From assembly GCF_003369915.1 (NCBI RefSeq), contig NC_046675.1, forward strand, positions 15,934,001 to 15,998,000: 64,000 bases of DNA, written 5' to 3'. Below the pieces are notes generated by a model that saw only the letters and a list, made by a program, of their open reading frames with translations, did not search any database and was not told where the DNA came from. This DNA comes from Drosophila miranda. Taxonomy: Eukaryota; Arthropoda; Insecta; Diptera; Drosophilidae. Each line of letters opens with the position of its first letter. The stretch's first letter is position 1. Shown one piece after another: positions 38,901 through 51,309 of this stretch. Position numbers and translations under genes: made by a program.

Positions 38901-41428
38901 GTGTGTGCCGCCAGGTATTGGTGGGTGGTCTGTGTATGTGTGTGCTGCCGTAACATACGCTGCCATGGTTTGTTGAATTTGAGTTTAATGACGTGTAAAA
39001 ATGTTTTCACGGCTTTTGATTATATTTTACCTTATGCGCCGCTAAAGTTTGGGGCAACCCACGACCACCCCCCACCCGGCATATGCTCCCTTCCGACACA
39101 CACACACAGGCCAATGTATATATGAATATCCCTTCCGTTTGCCATTTGCAATGAATAATGTCAACGTCGCGCAACGTCTCTGTTTTGCATATGAATACCT
39201 TGTGGCATCATCGCTGATTAGCAACGGCGACTGACAATGGATGCTGGATGCTGTTTTTTGGGAGGCAGCGGAAACATTTTAATGACAATCATTGGCTCAC
39301 ACCCACCGCCTCGCAATAACATCCATTACCCTTCCCCTTTTAAGTGTCAGTTATCGTTTTCAGTCTACATATATGTATTGTATTTTTTGTTTTTGGGGAG
39401 GCCACGCAAGGTTTAGCAGACATAATGGCTGTGTATGACTTAATTAAAGTTTTGAGATTCGCGTTTTACATTAATTTTGATTGCTGCACATTGCAAAGTT
39501 ATGCTGATGACAAACCAAACTTATTCAAGTTTTCCCAAGCGTAACGAAAGGGTCCCAAAATATGCAGGAAAACTTCTCTGGCACACAACCAGGTGAGGAA
39601 TACTTAAGGAACCATCTTTTGCTTTATTTAGCATTAGATTTATATGAAATACTGATTCTCTATAAATAGAGAAAATCTATATTTTCCACTCAGAATTGTT
39701 CCATTTAAAGAATCTCCACTGTAGCATACTTTGCAACGTCCCATAGATCTGTGTACATTTCGTATTTACTCTTTTCAATTGCCATATCTTTTCCCCGCTC
39801 GAGTGGCATTGGCTAGGCGCCTCATCTAACGGGAATGGAAAGCACACAATGCTGGTTGTTGCGCCGAAATACCCTCCGCCATTCACATTGCTCAGCTGGC
39901 TAAGAAAATTATTTTTAATGCTTGTTGGCAGTGCCAAAGTTAAGCACAAAAGTTTCCATGTTGTAAACAAAACAATGCGCTCTGTTGACAATTGTTCCCA
40001 GGCAGCGAGCCATCCAGCAAGCCATCCAGCGGCAGGCCAGCAGCTGCTCATGCTCCTGGCCCCCCACTCCTCCATTCGCTCCTTCCCCGTATTTGTGTGA
40101 GTGTTTTGACTTATTTAATGCTCGAGTAAACCTCTAAAAGAATACAAATCAAAAAGAAAAGCCGAAGCTGTTGATACACTGGCAGATATCCATCATATCA
40201 AAGTCAGTTGACCAGCCGACAGATCGTTATAGTCCTTATAGTGTTCTAGGCGGTGTTCCGAATGTGCACTGTAGCATCCACATAGCTGCCTGCCGAAAAT
40301 CCTAACACCCTGTGGAAGGGTGTGGAAAAAAACGCAAGCTACTGGAAAAAAATAAAAAATAAAAACAATGGCACAAAGTCATAGAAAATACTTAGTAGAT
40401 GGTAAATACGTGCAGCTTTGTACTTGTTGCATTACCCTTGCTACTTGCTACTTGCCACTTGGCGCATGGCGCATGGCGCCCGGCGCCCGGCAGCTCCTGC
40501 AACCTCTTTCTTCCCCCGCAACAGACGCCGCATTGTTTCTGATGCTAAATGCAGTTTAGTGTTGTTGTGGGTTGTGGACAGGCGCAGGTGATATTATTGA
40601 CCAAAGTTTAACAATTGCAAACAGTTACAAGTCACAAAACAATTGCTGCGACACTTTTTAGTTTTCCAACTCGCTGGCACTGGGGCCTGCCTTGTTGGGG
40701 CTTCTTGTTCTGCGTGTTTCTGCTTCTGTTTCTGTGTGCTTCTGTGGTGCTGTTTGCTGTGTCTGTGTGGCGTGTTCCTGTAATACCTTATCAAATATAA
40801 ATAAAGACACTTTGTGCGGGCTTAGGGCTTACCTTTTTGGGGTTTTCCCTGTTGCTTATTCGGTGGCAAAAAGTTAATCAAACAAAGTTTATCCCAGGGA
40901 GCAAGTGCTCAGAGGACCATTGTGCACTTCTAATGCAGATGTGCACTGAAAATATACTACTATGTACTACTATACATGTTTTAAATTGTTTTCAAATGTA
41001 TATTTAATAGTATAATGCAATAAAATCTCACTCTCTCTCTCTGTCTCTTCGCTTGCAGTTCAGAGTAGGTATATTAAAAAAAAGGGTAAAGCAATCCCCA
41101 TCTCTGGTCTGTTTTTATTATGCATTGCTACAGTTGGTGCAATGTTCGTTACCAAATATCTTTCTTGTGGGTTCCACCCACTCAGTCATACACAGACAAT
41201 GGCAGATTCCAAAACGTATTTGATGCACACAGAGAATGCAGTAGACAATGGAAGGCAGCTTAGGTGTGTTGGTTCATTAATTTCCACAAATGAAGCAACT
41301 GCAAATCCATTCGCCAGCTTCGGTAATAATCAACAAGCCATTCAACAGATAAAGGTAGCTTAAAATTTCCAATTTCCAGTTGCCATTCAGCACAGAAACA
41401 CACAACACTCAGAGCCATGAGCGAGTGG

Positions 41429-41456
41429 ACAGAACAGAACAGAACAGAACAGAACA
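41429..41456. repeat. (agaac)n pentanucleotide microsatellite
   Basis: Five perfect agaac units. Confidence 0.9.
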
Positions 41457-43960
41457 ACCTCATGGCCATGTGGGAGTGGACAGTCGTCTATACATGCTCG
41501 TAGTCTCATAGGTAATGGACGGTCGGTCCTTTTTTGCCGCTCCAACTGTGACCAACAACAACTTATTGCGGTTACGAATTGTGGCAAAAGCTATCAATGA
41601 TATTATCAACGGACAGACAGACAAACAGACTGGCAGAACAGGAAAGAGTAGAGCAGAAACCTAAGCGGAACGGAGCCCAAACCAAATCGAAACGAACGTA
41701 TGCAAGCCCAATTACATCCGGTTGCAGTTTCAATTTCAATTTGCCGTGGCCGACGAACAATGGCCAATGGGTTGGCTGTTGGCTGTTGGCTCTGCTGTCC
41801 TGTCTGGCGGCCCCAAAAAGGGCCAAAGGATATAAAGGCCGAAATGCCTCTGGCATGCACTGCCGCCACTGCTGATGCTTGGCATAATATTAATTTAAAT
41901 TAGACAAAATACCATAGGCCCCAGGTATGACAGGCCCTCTGATGTGGTGAGGTGCGTATTTCAATAGCAGTGCGTGGTGCCTTCTGGCGTGACGTGACGT
42001 GGCGTGGCGTGGGTGTGGTGTGTGTAGTCTCCAAATGCAATTTTGGCATTTTGGTTGAGTGGCCTGGGTTGGACAGCAGCTAATAACGATGTGCCCTGCA
42101 CTCAATGTGACCTGTGGGAGCATCAATTATCATTTACTAGTACTTTTACTTTGCTGCTTTCCATGGCATTCATTCACTGAGAGGAGGATTAATAATAATT
42201 CAGTATTTCAGAGAATGGGTACCATTTTAGTCGATTCATTAAAAGGCACAACTATTTGGCGTTTTGCCTGGCGTAGCGTGAAATTTGTAATTTGCCAATG
42301 CGATTCGAAACTTTGAATAAGGGCAACAACGCAACCGGAAATTCCGATTGCGACTGACCTGCCTAATTATCCAGAAAATGCAGTTAATACTTTTCGACCG
42401 AGAGGAAAATGAAACCTCGGGGACGGAGGGGAGTTGCGAGGAGAAAACTGCTTTTTGCGCATTTGTTTATTTGAAAATTTTGGATGCATCACTTAATTGC
42501 ATTAATATACATCGATCTGGTATATGCAAATATATTTTTGGGAATTGTCACAGCTGCCCCACCCCCTCCCCCGATACCAGTGTTTGAATATTTTCCTGTG
42601 TTCTCCTCTATATTTGCCTGGATTTCCACGGTTTTTTTGACCGCCATGAAAATTAGCAAGGCAAATTGCTGCCATTGACGGGTCAGCATATTTTTCTTCT
42701 AATAATAGAGTTGTTGCCAATTAACACGCCGGCACGGCACAAACTCATACACAATCGGGCAAGTAGGGGGGTACGTCCACGCATGCAGAAGACCGAAACA
42801 GATTTCCGCTTCCGTTTTGCATTAGTCGCTTCATGGATCTACATATACATATACATATGTACATACATATATTCGTACATATTCGGGGTGACGCTGCTGC
42901 TGCTGTTGCTGCCGCACATAATTTATGGAAAATTGTTTGCATTTAATTGCATGGTTTAGCTTTAGCCCCATGTTGTTCTTGTTGCCCACATTGTTATGCA
43001 TAATTCATTTGGGTGGTACAGACGGTCGTGTGAGGGGCGGGGATTGGGGAGTGGAGAGTGGGGAGTGGGTGTTGCAAGTGAGTGATGAATTCGCTCTAAT
43101 TAACTGCAACTCATCAGCTCATTTATCCAATGGCCTGTCTGGTCGTCCAACGAGATATATGCATATGCATATATTTGTACCGTTAATGTCGCCTGGCTAG
43201 TGTGCACAGACTTTGGTTTGGTAAATAATGCAGTATTTGACTGACGGCTTTATTAAGATTGAAATGCGAATGCATTTTTCAATGTGAGTTTGTTCAAAGA
43301 AAACTCAAATACTCCAGGCATACCATAACGATATAAATTACTTATAGCCTGATGAAATTGGACTTTGGACAGCCTTATGGGAAAAGCTTGCAGTGAGAGC
43401 AAGAAAGTTATATGCGCCAGCTGCGGCAGAAATATTCGATAGCCACACTTTTAAGATTCAATTTCTGTCTCTCATAGTATCTCTCTCTAAAGTCTAGTGT
43501 CATACGGCTTTATTTAATTCCGCAATTTCGAGGACTTTAGTGCATTAATTAATATTCTTTTTATAACATTGTCACCCTCTGGTGTTTGAAACTAAATTAC
43601 ATTCATAACTTTTCCAACACTAGTAGTGACATCTCTCAATTAGTGAAAACAAAAATAGTCTGGCTTATAAAGCAATGCAATTTGATGTGGCTATAGAATC
43701 TGTTTACTCTCATTGTTTTAGTATGAGGCCAGTCTCCAATTTCTGTCTGGGCTAAACGCAACATCTGCTTGAAAGGTGCAAGATTTCTCGGCTTATAACC
43801 CAAACAAAGTGGTCAACAAAAATTGCACTGCACCGCAGAGAAAACAGACAGAAGGCCGACTTTCATATTGACAGAAAACAATTACCATTCTGCCACCGAA
43901 GAGACAGGTGACAGCCGCAGGGAAAATTAAAAGGAAAATTAAACAATTAAAGCAAACAAG

Positions 43961-44956
43961 ATGAGCGATTCAGAAGTTGATATCGGGGAATTGGCCGAGG
44001 CCGAGTACATCTGTGGATGGATTTTGGACCTGTGCAACAAGGAGAACCGTCCTTTGGCCATGCTAGAGCTTTGCGAGCGTCGCCAAATAATCGTAAATCT
44101 CGGTCCCATGCTGTGGCAGTCGTTTGGCACTGTGGCCGGGCTATTGCAGGAGGTGACTGACGTCTATCCGGCGGTGTCGGCCAACAGTTTGGATGAACAG
44201 CAGTCGCAGCGCGTTTTCGCGGCCCTCAGCCTCTTCTTGTCCATGGCCAAGCATCCGGATACTGGAGTGCTGCTGATGCGCACCCACGTGTTCTACTATC
44301 TGATGCCACTGCTGAAGCTGACCCAGAAAACGCTTCCCATCGAGAAAGTGCGACTCTCGGTCCTGATCATCATCTGTGGCCTGCTGAAAAAGAACACAAC
44401 GGAGATCATCTGCTACACAATAGCCGCCGAGATGATTCCTCAACTCCTGCGCCAGCTGGAGCACGGCTCGAGCATGAGCAAAACACTCTCTTCGTTTATT
44501 CTCTACCGCATCCTGGACAATGCGGTGGGCCTGAAGTTTGTCACCCGTCGTCTGTCCCGTCGAACCCATCTTATCAACACTCTGGGCCGCGTCATCCATC
44601 AACAGACGCTGGAGCCGGATCCTCGTATCCTGCAACATGTCTTGCACATCTACACGCGTCTGGCGGACAATCCCAAGTCCCTCGAGATGATCCAGGAACA
44701 CTTGCCGATGCAGCTGCGCAATGGATTCTTTTGCATGGATAATGTGCTCAGTAATGACACCGTCAAGTCCGACCTGCTGACACTCAACGAGAAGGTGGCC
44801 CGTAAGCCCATTAAGTGTAAGTATTGGATGGCATTTGTTTCGGAATTCAAGCAGTTCATTCTTGATCTATTGCAGCGCATGCAGGGAAATCCATCTGTTC
44901 AATTAATTGACGCACACGGGCAGCTTACACCTCGACAAGTTTCCTTTTTCGTTTAA
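43961..44956 (+). CDS. Rcd-1/CNOT9 (CAF40) paralogue
   Basis: A 331-codon frame carries the Rcd-1 armadillo-like fold over roughly residues 12-285. Recognisable family blocks are APMLW-like (GPMLWQSFGTVAGLLQE), YPAVSAN, HPDTGVLLMRTHVFYYLMP, KVRLSVLIIICGLLKK, EMIPQLLRQLEHGSSMSKT and RILQHVLHIYTRLADNPKS. The family is the CNOT9 subunit of the CCR4-NOT deadenylase, which recruits silencing factors in the cytoplasm. Melanogaster also has a diverged Rcd-1-related copy, and this is most like such a paralogue: no intron in the conserved region (retrogene-like) and a diverged protein. Start context is ACAAGATG. A 59-bp stretch at 44817-44875 has perfect intron ends (GTAAGT to CTATTGCAG). If spliced, the C-terminus becomes a short SHAGKSICSIN tail instead of 46 residues. 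AATAAA lies at 45118-45123. Confidence 0.9.
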   Translation: MSDSEVDIGELAEAEYICGWILDLCNKENRPLAMLELCERRQIIVNLGPMLWQSFGTVAGLLQEVTDVYPAVSANSLDEQQSQRVFAALSLFLSMAKHPDTGVLLMRTHVFYYLMPLLKLTQKTLPIEKVRLSVLIIICGLLKKNTTEIICYTIAAEMIPQLLRQLEHGSSMSKTLSSFILYRILDNAVGLKFVTRRLSRRTHLINTLGRVIHQQTLEPDPRILQHVLHIYTRLADNPKSLEMIQEHLPMQLRNGFFCMDNVLSNDTVKSDLLTLNEKVARKPIKCKYWMAFVSEFKQFILDLLQRMQGNPSVQLIDAHGQLTPRQVSFFV

Positions 44957-45117
44957 CCTTTATGTAATTTTTCTTGAGAATATATATGTATGTAGCCTTG
45001 CAACCACTCGGGGGAGCCCTGGCATCAGCATGTAAATTGCGTTACCTTTTCTCATTTTTAGTTCGGGCTGGGGATTGAATTGGTTTGCCTGGAGGGGGCA
45101 TCAAATTTGCGTAATGC

Positions 45118-45123
45118 AATAAA
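45118..45123 (+). terminator. Candidate polyadenylation signal for the Rcd-1 paralogue
   Basis: AATAAA about 165 bp after the stop codon. Confidence 0.5.
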
Positions 45124-45189
45124 CAGCTCGTAAATATTTTGATACCAATTTTCCAGCGTAATTGACTCAACGGTACTTTGAATGTCAAA

Positions 45190-48100
45190 CAATAAATTCA
45201 ATTACCAATCCATAGCCCCAAATGCAGACCCCACTCTGTACCACACACTCTCCAGACATGTCAGGGATGGAATGGGAATGGGAATGGGTAGCAGCAACGC
45301 TTAACCCTACCGTGCACGTGCTACGGCTCCGTTCTGACATGGATATGCCGAAAAATCCTCGAAGGATGAAAATGGGACCGGAACTGGGGCTGGGGCTGCT
45401 GTAAAACCAAAGCAAGCGGAAAATCAACGCACAAGTCGATAAACATTTGTATGAACAGCCAAAGAAAGCAGAGAGCAAACAGCCCGGCAAAAAGGAAACC
45501 AAAGAATCAGTTTTGTAGTTGTAATCAGAGAGCGGGGCAGACGCCGGGTTGATCGCTGCCACAGCGTAAAACAATTTCATATAAAAACAAATGATTCTTG
45601 GGTCGCACATAAACAAAGCGCATCACAATGCTGGGGTGAGTCAAGCCATATAGAAGAAGAGGGGAGTACAATTCGAGGCAGATCAAAGCTCTGGGGAAAC
45701 GTCTGGCAAGACCTGAAAGGAAAAATAATATGTTAATCCTTTCATGAAATGGTGGGGATAGGAATATCTTTACCTTGGATCTCCGTAAGGCTCCGAGAAT
45801 ATCAGAAAAGCATAAGCCGTTTGGATAATTGACGTGTCCAAGGCCTGAGAAGAAAAAGAACAATACATTTCAATTGAAACCTATGAAGGTGACAAGGTAT
45901 TCATATATGTTTGTAGCTTTACCTTGAATTTATAGATCCGCTATCCATGGCTGCAGGAGGAGTGTATGCAGACCTACCTACAACACCTAAAAATCCCAGT
46001 GCAGTCAAGCCTCTCAACCCGGAAAATACGAACAGAGAGCAAGTCCGAGCCAAGACTGAATATTTCCAATAAAATCCGGCATGACAACAATAGTCAGCCC
46101 ACTTAATCTCCATTCTGTTATTTAGGCTGCGTATTTTACCTGTAATCGTATGGTGATACCTCTTGGTATGAAAGATCATCCCAAAAGGCAACAGTACTGT
46201 CCAGCTAGCCAACAAAGAGAATCGGGTGAGGGAATCCCGAAACCAATTCGGTGTTACGTTTATGATGCACAAATTGAAATTTATAATAATTTTCCACCCA
46301 TGTAGAACCAGAGCTGCTTCGCTTTTATCGAGAACCACCATATACAAAAACAACAAAAAACAGAAAAACAACAGCCAACAGCCCGGCGATGAGGGCAACA
46401 ACAATGACAGTCAAACAATGCAAAATCAATTTAAATTTTCATCTCTCACACACACTCTGGCTGGCAGGCGGGCCGGCAGGCCGGCAGCAGGAAGAGGGAG
46501 GAAACGAACGGTCGGGTAAAATGGGGCGAAAGCGCACACAAAATGGGTGAGAAAATCAGTAAAGCAACCGCAATCTCTTACCAAATTGTTTCGAGGGTGG
46601 CGTGCCCTCGATGTTTCCTCTTCTGCCGCCACGCAACTCAATCATAAGTAAATATCTCAGGCACACAGACGCACGTGGAAATAAATAAAAAAAAGAAAGG
46701 GAAAAAGAAAAGCAGAGGGACAGAGAGGCGGAGAGGTTTTCCTCTTCGAAAAAGTGGCAGGCAGAGGCAAGCTTATTATGCCCTCGGGTGAAATATAAGC
46801 GGGAAAATGGAGCAGAGGCTGGGCGAATGGGTAACGAAGTATCGGGTTGGCAGGCAAGACACGTTCTAATAGATTTTTCCAGCCTCTCGCCTTTTGACGC
46901 TGCCAGGCCATACAAGTTACACATGTTGCTTTTGTTTGGCTTCCTGTCACACACACACACACGCGCGGAGATCCTTGGTGGAGTCACAACACGCACACTC
47001 TGAGACACTGGCATTTGACGTGGCAAGTCGGCGGCTGTACCTCCAATTTAAGGCCCTAAATCCTTTATTCAATTTTTAGCCCGACGAGCATGCAGCGTGA
47101 TAAGCGCGTCACTGGCAAAGCCAAACGGATTTCGAACATAAATAGGCATTGATTAGGGACCGGGATAAGCCATATCTAAAAGTAGAGTGGGAGGATTACA
47201 TATAAATCACATATACCTACTATTCATACATACTTACATACATACATGCATACATCAAACTATGCAAATTGTTGGCAATTGACTGGCAAGCAAATATGAA
47301 AATTATGCCATTGGCGTCCAACCGGCAACAATGACGGGCGGGGCGGTGCGGGGCGAGGCTGTGCGTCGCCTGGCCTCCAACTGGCAATCGACTTGGCTCG
47401 ACTCCGAATGGAAGCTGCTGCAATTGACAGGCTCAGACCGGGCGAAGATGAGCTGGATGTGCACAGGAAGAGCTGGAGCCGGAAGCTGGCACACAACTAA
47501 TTGGACATCCGTTTTCCTTTGCGATTATCGGCTCGGAATAAGGGCAAGGGCAAGGTAAAGGTAACTCAAGTATTCTTTCCATCTGCACTTCCCTTGTAAA
47601 TTTTGTGCCACGTTATTAACGCCAGATTGAGTGAATGGCCAGGACGGGGGAAGCGGCAGGAAGCGCTGCTAAAAGGTCGCCATGACTCCAACTCCAACTC
47701 CGACATTGGCTGGATTCTATTTAGCTGCAAGCTCCTTGTCCGTGCCCGTGGGGAGCACAAAAGCGAACGTTCAAATTGCCGGTGTCGTTTGGCTTGATTT
47801 AATTGAAGCCGATTACACAGCTGGATATGGCAGACCCGGCCAATCCCAGACACTGCCGCCAGCTGGCAGCCTCATTAGATCGATCCCTGTCCGTGTTCAT
47901 GTCCATGTCAGCGTCCATCTCCGAGTCTAGTTAATAAACGCAGTCCCGCTGTGATGACAGCCAAGCAGTTGATGTTATTTCTTTTAGCGCTTAAGTCGCA
48001 TGTGCTAAACTTTTAAGTTCCACGAGCGCAGAGTGCCCTAAGCCGCTTAGTCGGGGACTTACCAGAGTCCACAACAAAGACATGACAAGATCAATGGCCA

Positions 48101-48780
48101 CAGCGTCCCCGACCAGGTCGGAGTCCCCTCTTTCAAGTCAAAAGTTTTCTCAATGGCAACCACTTCAAAAGCCGCCTTTCAAGTGCTGCAGTCACTGATT
48201 GTTTGTCACCTGTTCCTGAACTCGGGCGGTATTCATTAGCAGCCCGCATGCCACGTCCCGCCCGCTTGCCCTGCCCCCTTTACATTGAGCACTCTTAAGC
48301 TAAATTAAGTTTTGATAATTCCTAATAATCTATTCAAGTAAGTTTTCAGAAATGTTTGTTCACTTTGCCGTCGCATCGCATCGGGTGGTGTGGTTGCGGA
48401 AATGGCTGCTGATGATGAGAAGGGACAAAACCGAGGGAGTTTCTAGATGAGGTGGTCTTTTGTTGTTCACTCCCCCATCAACACAGCGACACAGCAACAC
48501 CGCACCACAGTGCAAATTGAATTTTGAAATTTTCTTAGATTTGAATTGTTAGATAGCTGGCGACTTATTAGAATGGAATACACAAAACCACACGGAAAAG
48601 TTTTGCGGTGTGTCCGCCTAGGCTGCACTGAACGAAATGGGCTTTAGCCAAGATTATTCAAAGGGAAACGCTGTGTTGAGAATGCTGGCAGTGACTCATT
48701 TGACGGGCTGAAGCTTTTCATATGACTAATTTCACAAAAAAAGAAACAATTATGATTGGAAGTTCATTAAAAACATTTAC
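45190..48780. other. Mostly non-coding, with minus-strand splice-like signals
   Basis: The stretch 45,700-46,140 contains minus-strand donors and acceptors (see findings) but no frame that joins into a recognisable protein. The rest is non-coding with CA-rich repeats (about 46940-46962), ggcagg-type repeats (46455-46490) and purine-rich tracts. Confidence 0.45.
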
Positions 48781-49181
48781 TTACATGGGTAGTGTGTACC
48801 TGATATCTTAAGTTCAGCATTACTTGAAGCCAATGATTGATTACAGAATTCTTCATCCTATGTATTCTGAAATTTATGTACAAACACACATAAGAACTTG
48901 GTGATATAGTGAAAGTAAATCCAATACTCAAGTATTCCTCGCGGAACGCCAACTCCAGAAATTCACTCCGCCACGCGGGCCGTCATCTCGGGGCAGTGAC
49001 GCGTTGGAAGTATCTCGATCGCTTTCGCACGCCCGTGCTTTGGCACCCGTGGACACACGAATAACATAGTCAGCAACGTGGCTTATTTCCGAAGAGTAAT
49101 TCACTTTCACTGATACTATTCTCTTACAACTTATCCGCATATGACGCCAATAACATAAACAAAGGCAAACAAAAGCTGGAA

Positions 49182-49189
49182 TATCGATA
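49182..49189. promoter_or_regulatory. DRE motif TATCGATA
   Basis: A perfect 8-bp DRE, the known core-promoter element bound by DREF in housekeeping Drosophila genes. On the minus strand it is followed within 200-250 bp by a short ATG frame (MTARVAE, stop) and a coding-like stretch reading SEFLELAFREEYLSIG near 48920-48966, so a minus-strand transcript start near here is plausible. Confidence 0.45.
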
Positions 49190-49289
49190 AACACAATCTG
49201 ATCAGCTGACAATAATCGAATATCATTAAAGGCTCCAGGGCTGCCAGCTCGTTTGTTAACGAGCATGTTACAACATAATAAATTTTATT

Positions 49290-51250
49290 GTTTTGCATTT
49301 GTTTGATCCCGCGTGTGATTTCTCTCCGTGTAATGGCTTTGAAAAACTTTGCAGCAACTATTGTTGAAAAGTTTTCAATTGAGAATATTAATTTAGTCAA
49401 TACATGTGGGTGCAGGGAAATCCGGGCACTGGCGGAGGCCAAACCAAAACAAACGGTAAAAGTTTTGTGGTTTCACAATGCCCAAAAGAGAGGCCAAAGC
49501 AGCTGAGCTCCGGTTCAGGCTGATGCTCAGGGGTCGGGCCGGCCCCACCTGAGGTAGGAATAAGAAGAACTTGAGGGCGACAACGCGCCGGCATAATGTG
49601 GTTTTGTGGCGCAATTCCTATTAAGCAAGCGGAAGTATAATCAAGAACACTCTTACTCCATCCACGCAAAACACAGGCATGGCACACTCTCGTACACCAC
49701 CATCACCCAAGGTACACCGTCAGCTAGCAGCAGGAGGAGGAATAGTAGCAGGCGGAGGATGGGATGGCACACGCACTTTGGTCCAATTAGCCGTGTGTCC
49801 AACCAAATTGGCTGTGGGCCATGCTTTGTTGTGGCCGACAGCGTTGGGCCGCCGTCGTCGTGTGCCACAAATGAAGTGGAGCCCCATCATCGGCTCAGTT
49901 TTCGGCGAATATTCTGCATAGCCTTAATGCCTTAATGCGGTCAGTTGTCACTTTGATCTGCTCGAAACAGGAAAATAATGTGTACCAATCTTGTGTATAT
50001 ATAACAGAAATGGAATACAGATCTTGTTCAGCCGCCGGGCACGGTCCGTCTCCGGCTCGACCCGGCTATCCGCACATGTGCACCTGGAGGGAATTAGCAT
50101 ACAACCAGCCCATCCACCCGGACACAGTGGGAGGAGGGGGCAGGTTATGAACATTGCGCTCATCATCAATGGCTGCAGGGCAAACTGAAGCAGCGGCAAG
50201 CGGCAGACGGCAGCTGTTCGGCCAGGTCGCCCCTCCCCATCCACAGCACTGGCGAAATATGGCCAACGGTGGATCTGTGTCCAAAAAATGTTTTCACCGG
50301 CATTTGCATGGTAAAACGGCAACATGGACGTGGTCATCGTCAGCTCCGAGTGTTGTACTACACTCCAAGTCCATTCAATCACACACACATACTCCGCACC
50401 TCCGTCGCGGGGTGGGAGAATCAAAGGATGGAAGCAAAGCCGGAGTAGCAGAACCTAAAACCCAGTCCCTGGCCCTCGCCCTGGGTCGCTGCGGACATCT
50501 TTGCCCAGCGGTAACAAATGTCCAATGCAGAGGCTACTCAGCTCACATTTGCTTTGTTTCACTATCCATCCCGTTTGTCCAGGCGCATGCAGGGAGCATA
50601 CCTACATATGTACCATTGTGCATGTCTGTGCGTGTCGCTCTCCATGTGGGAGCGGATGTTGGATAGGTGGATAGGAGTGGACCGAGCGTAGCTTGTTTCC
50701 GGTACGGCACGCAGTGCAATACAACACGAGAAAAGAAAGCAAACTGGCGCCTGCAGTAAATTGAAGTTTTGCATTTCAAGTGAATCGCTCCAACAAAGCT
50801 TCAATGGTCCCAGTCATCATCCCAAACAGCTAGCGCCAGAGCCAGAGCCATTTCCATCTCCCTGCGCGCTGGACCCTGCCAAACCAAATCAAAATGTTGA
50901 AACAAAGGCATCCCAATGTAATACGCACGAAAAACACAAGTTGGAACAGGAATCCGACTACCCAAATACCAAGGGAATGAACAAAAATGGAATCCTTTTC
51001 AAATTGAAGGTTCATTTGTTTGCCATAGCTAAAGTCAAATATCTCTGAAAAGAGATTCTTTGTGTGCACTTTTGCCATCTCAAATAATAGCTCAGAGAAC
51101 ACAAATGTTCTCCGTTCATCGGGTGTACCTTGAATATTAAGTCACTTTTTGCTCTATAAGAAAATGCTGCCACAATAATACCAACCATTCCAAATTGTAG
51201 TCCAACAAATATGATTAGATGAAGCAGGCCTCATAGATCCGCTCCTCTTC
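49290..51250. other. Non-coding region
   Basis: No supported gene. The frames at 49397-49935 and 49948-50666 overlap on both strands and lack family signatures or splice support. Confidence 0.5.
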
Positions 51251-51309
51251 CGGTTTGCCGAGCTGCCATCAATCCGAGCATATTGTCAGCAAGTAACCCC
51301 AACATCAAG

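Larger units (their letters stand above)
31200..43930. other. Gene-poor non-coding DNA, part 2
   Basis: No supported gene. It holds (CA)n at 33769-33799, (tatggc)n at 34804-34836, a 9-mer actggaccc array at 35869-35911, a G12 run at 38291-38302, (agaac)n at 41429-41456, and (ggcgtgac)-type repeats at 41986-42027. The stretch 37040-37560 is very AT-rich. The 140-codon frame at 31872-32294 has no codon signature or homology I recognise. ATAATTA-bearing blocks (for example 34100-34215) could be regulatory. Confidence 0.55.

Noticed and set aside
45919-46404. 161-codon minus-strand frame resembling a membrane protein
   Set aside because: It begins without an ATG, its hydrophobicity comes from T-rich sequence, and downstream exon-like pieces do not join in frame. 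I kept only the splice signals as a finding.
46556-47026. 156-codon minus-strand frame
   Set aside because: It is driven by CA and purine-rich simple sequence; the Ser/Leu/Phe run is a reverse-complement artefact.
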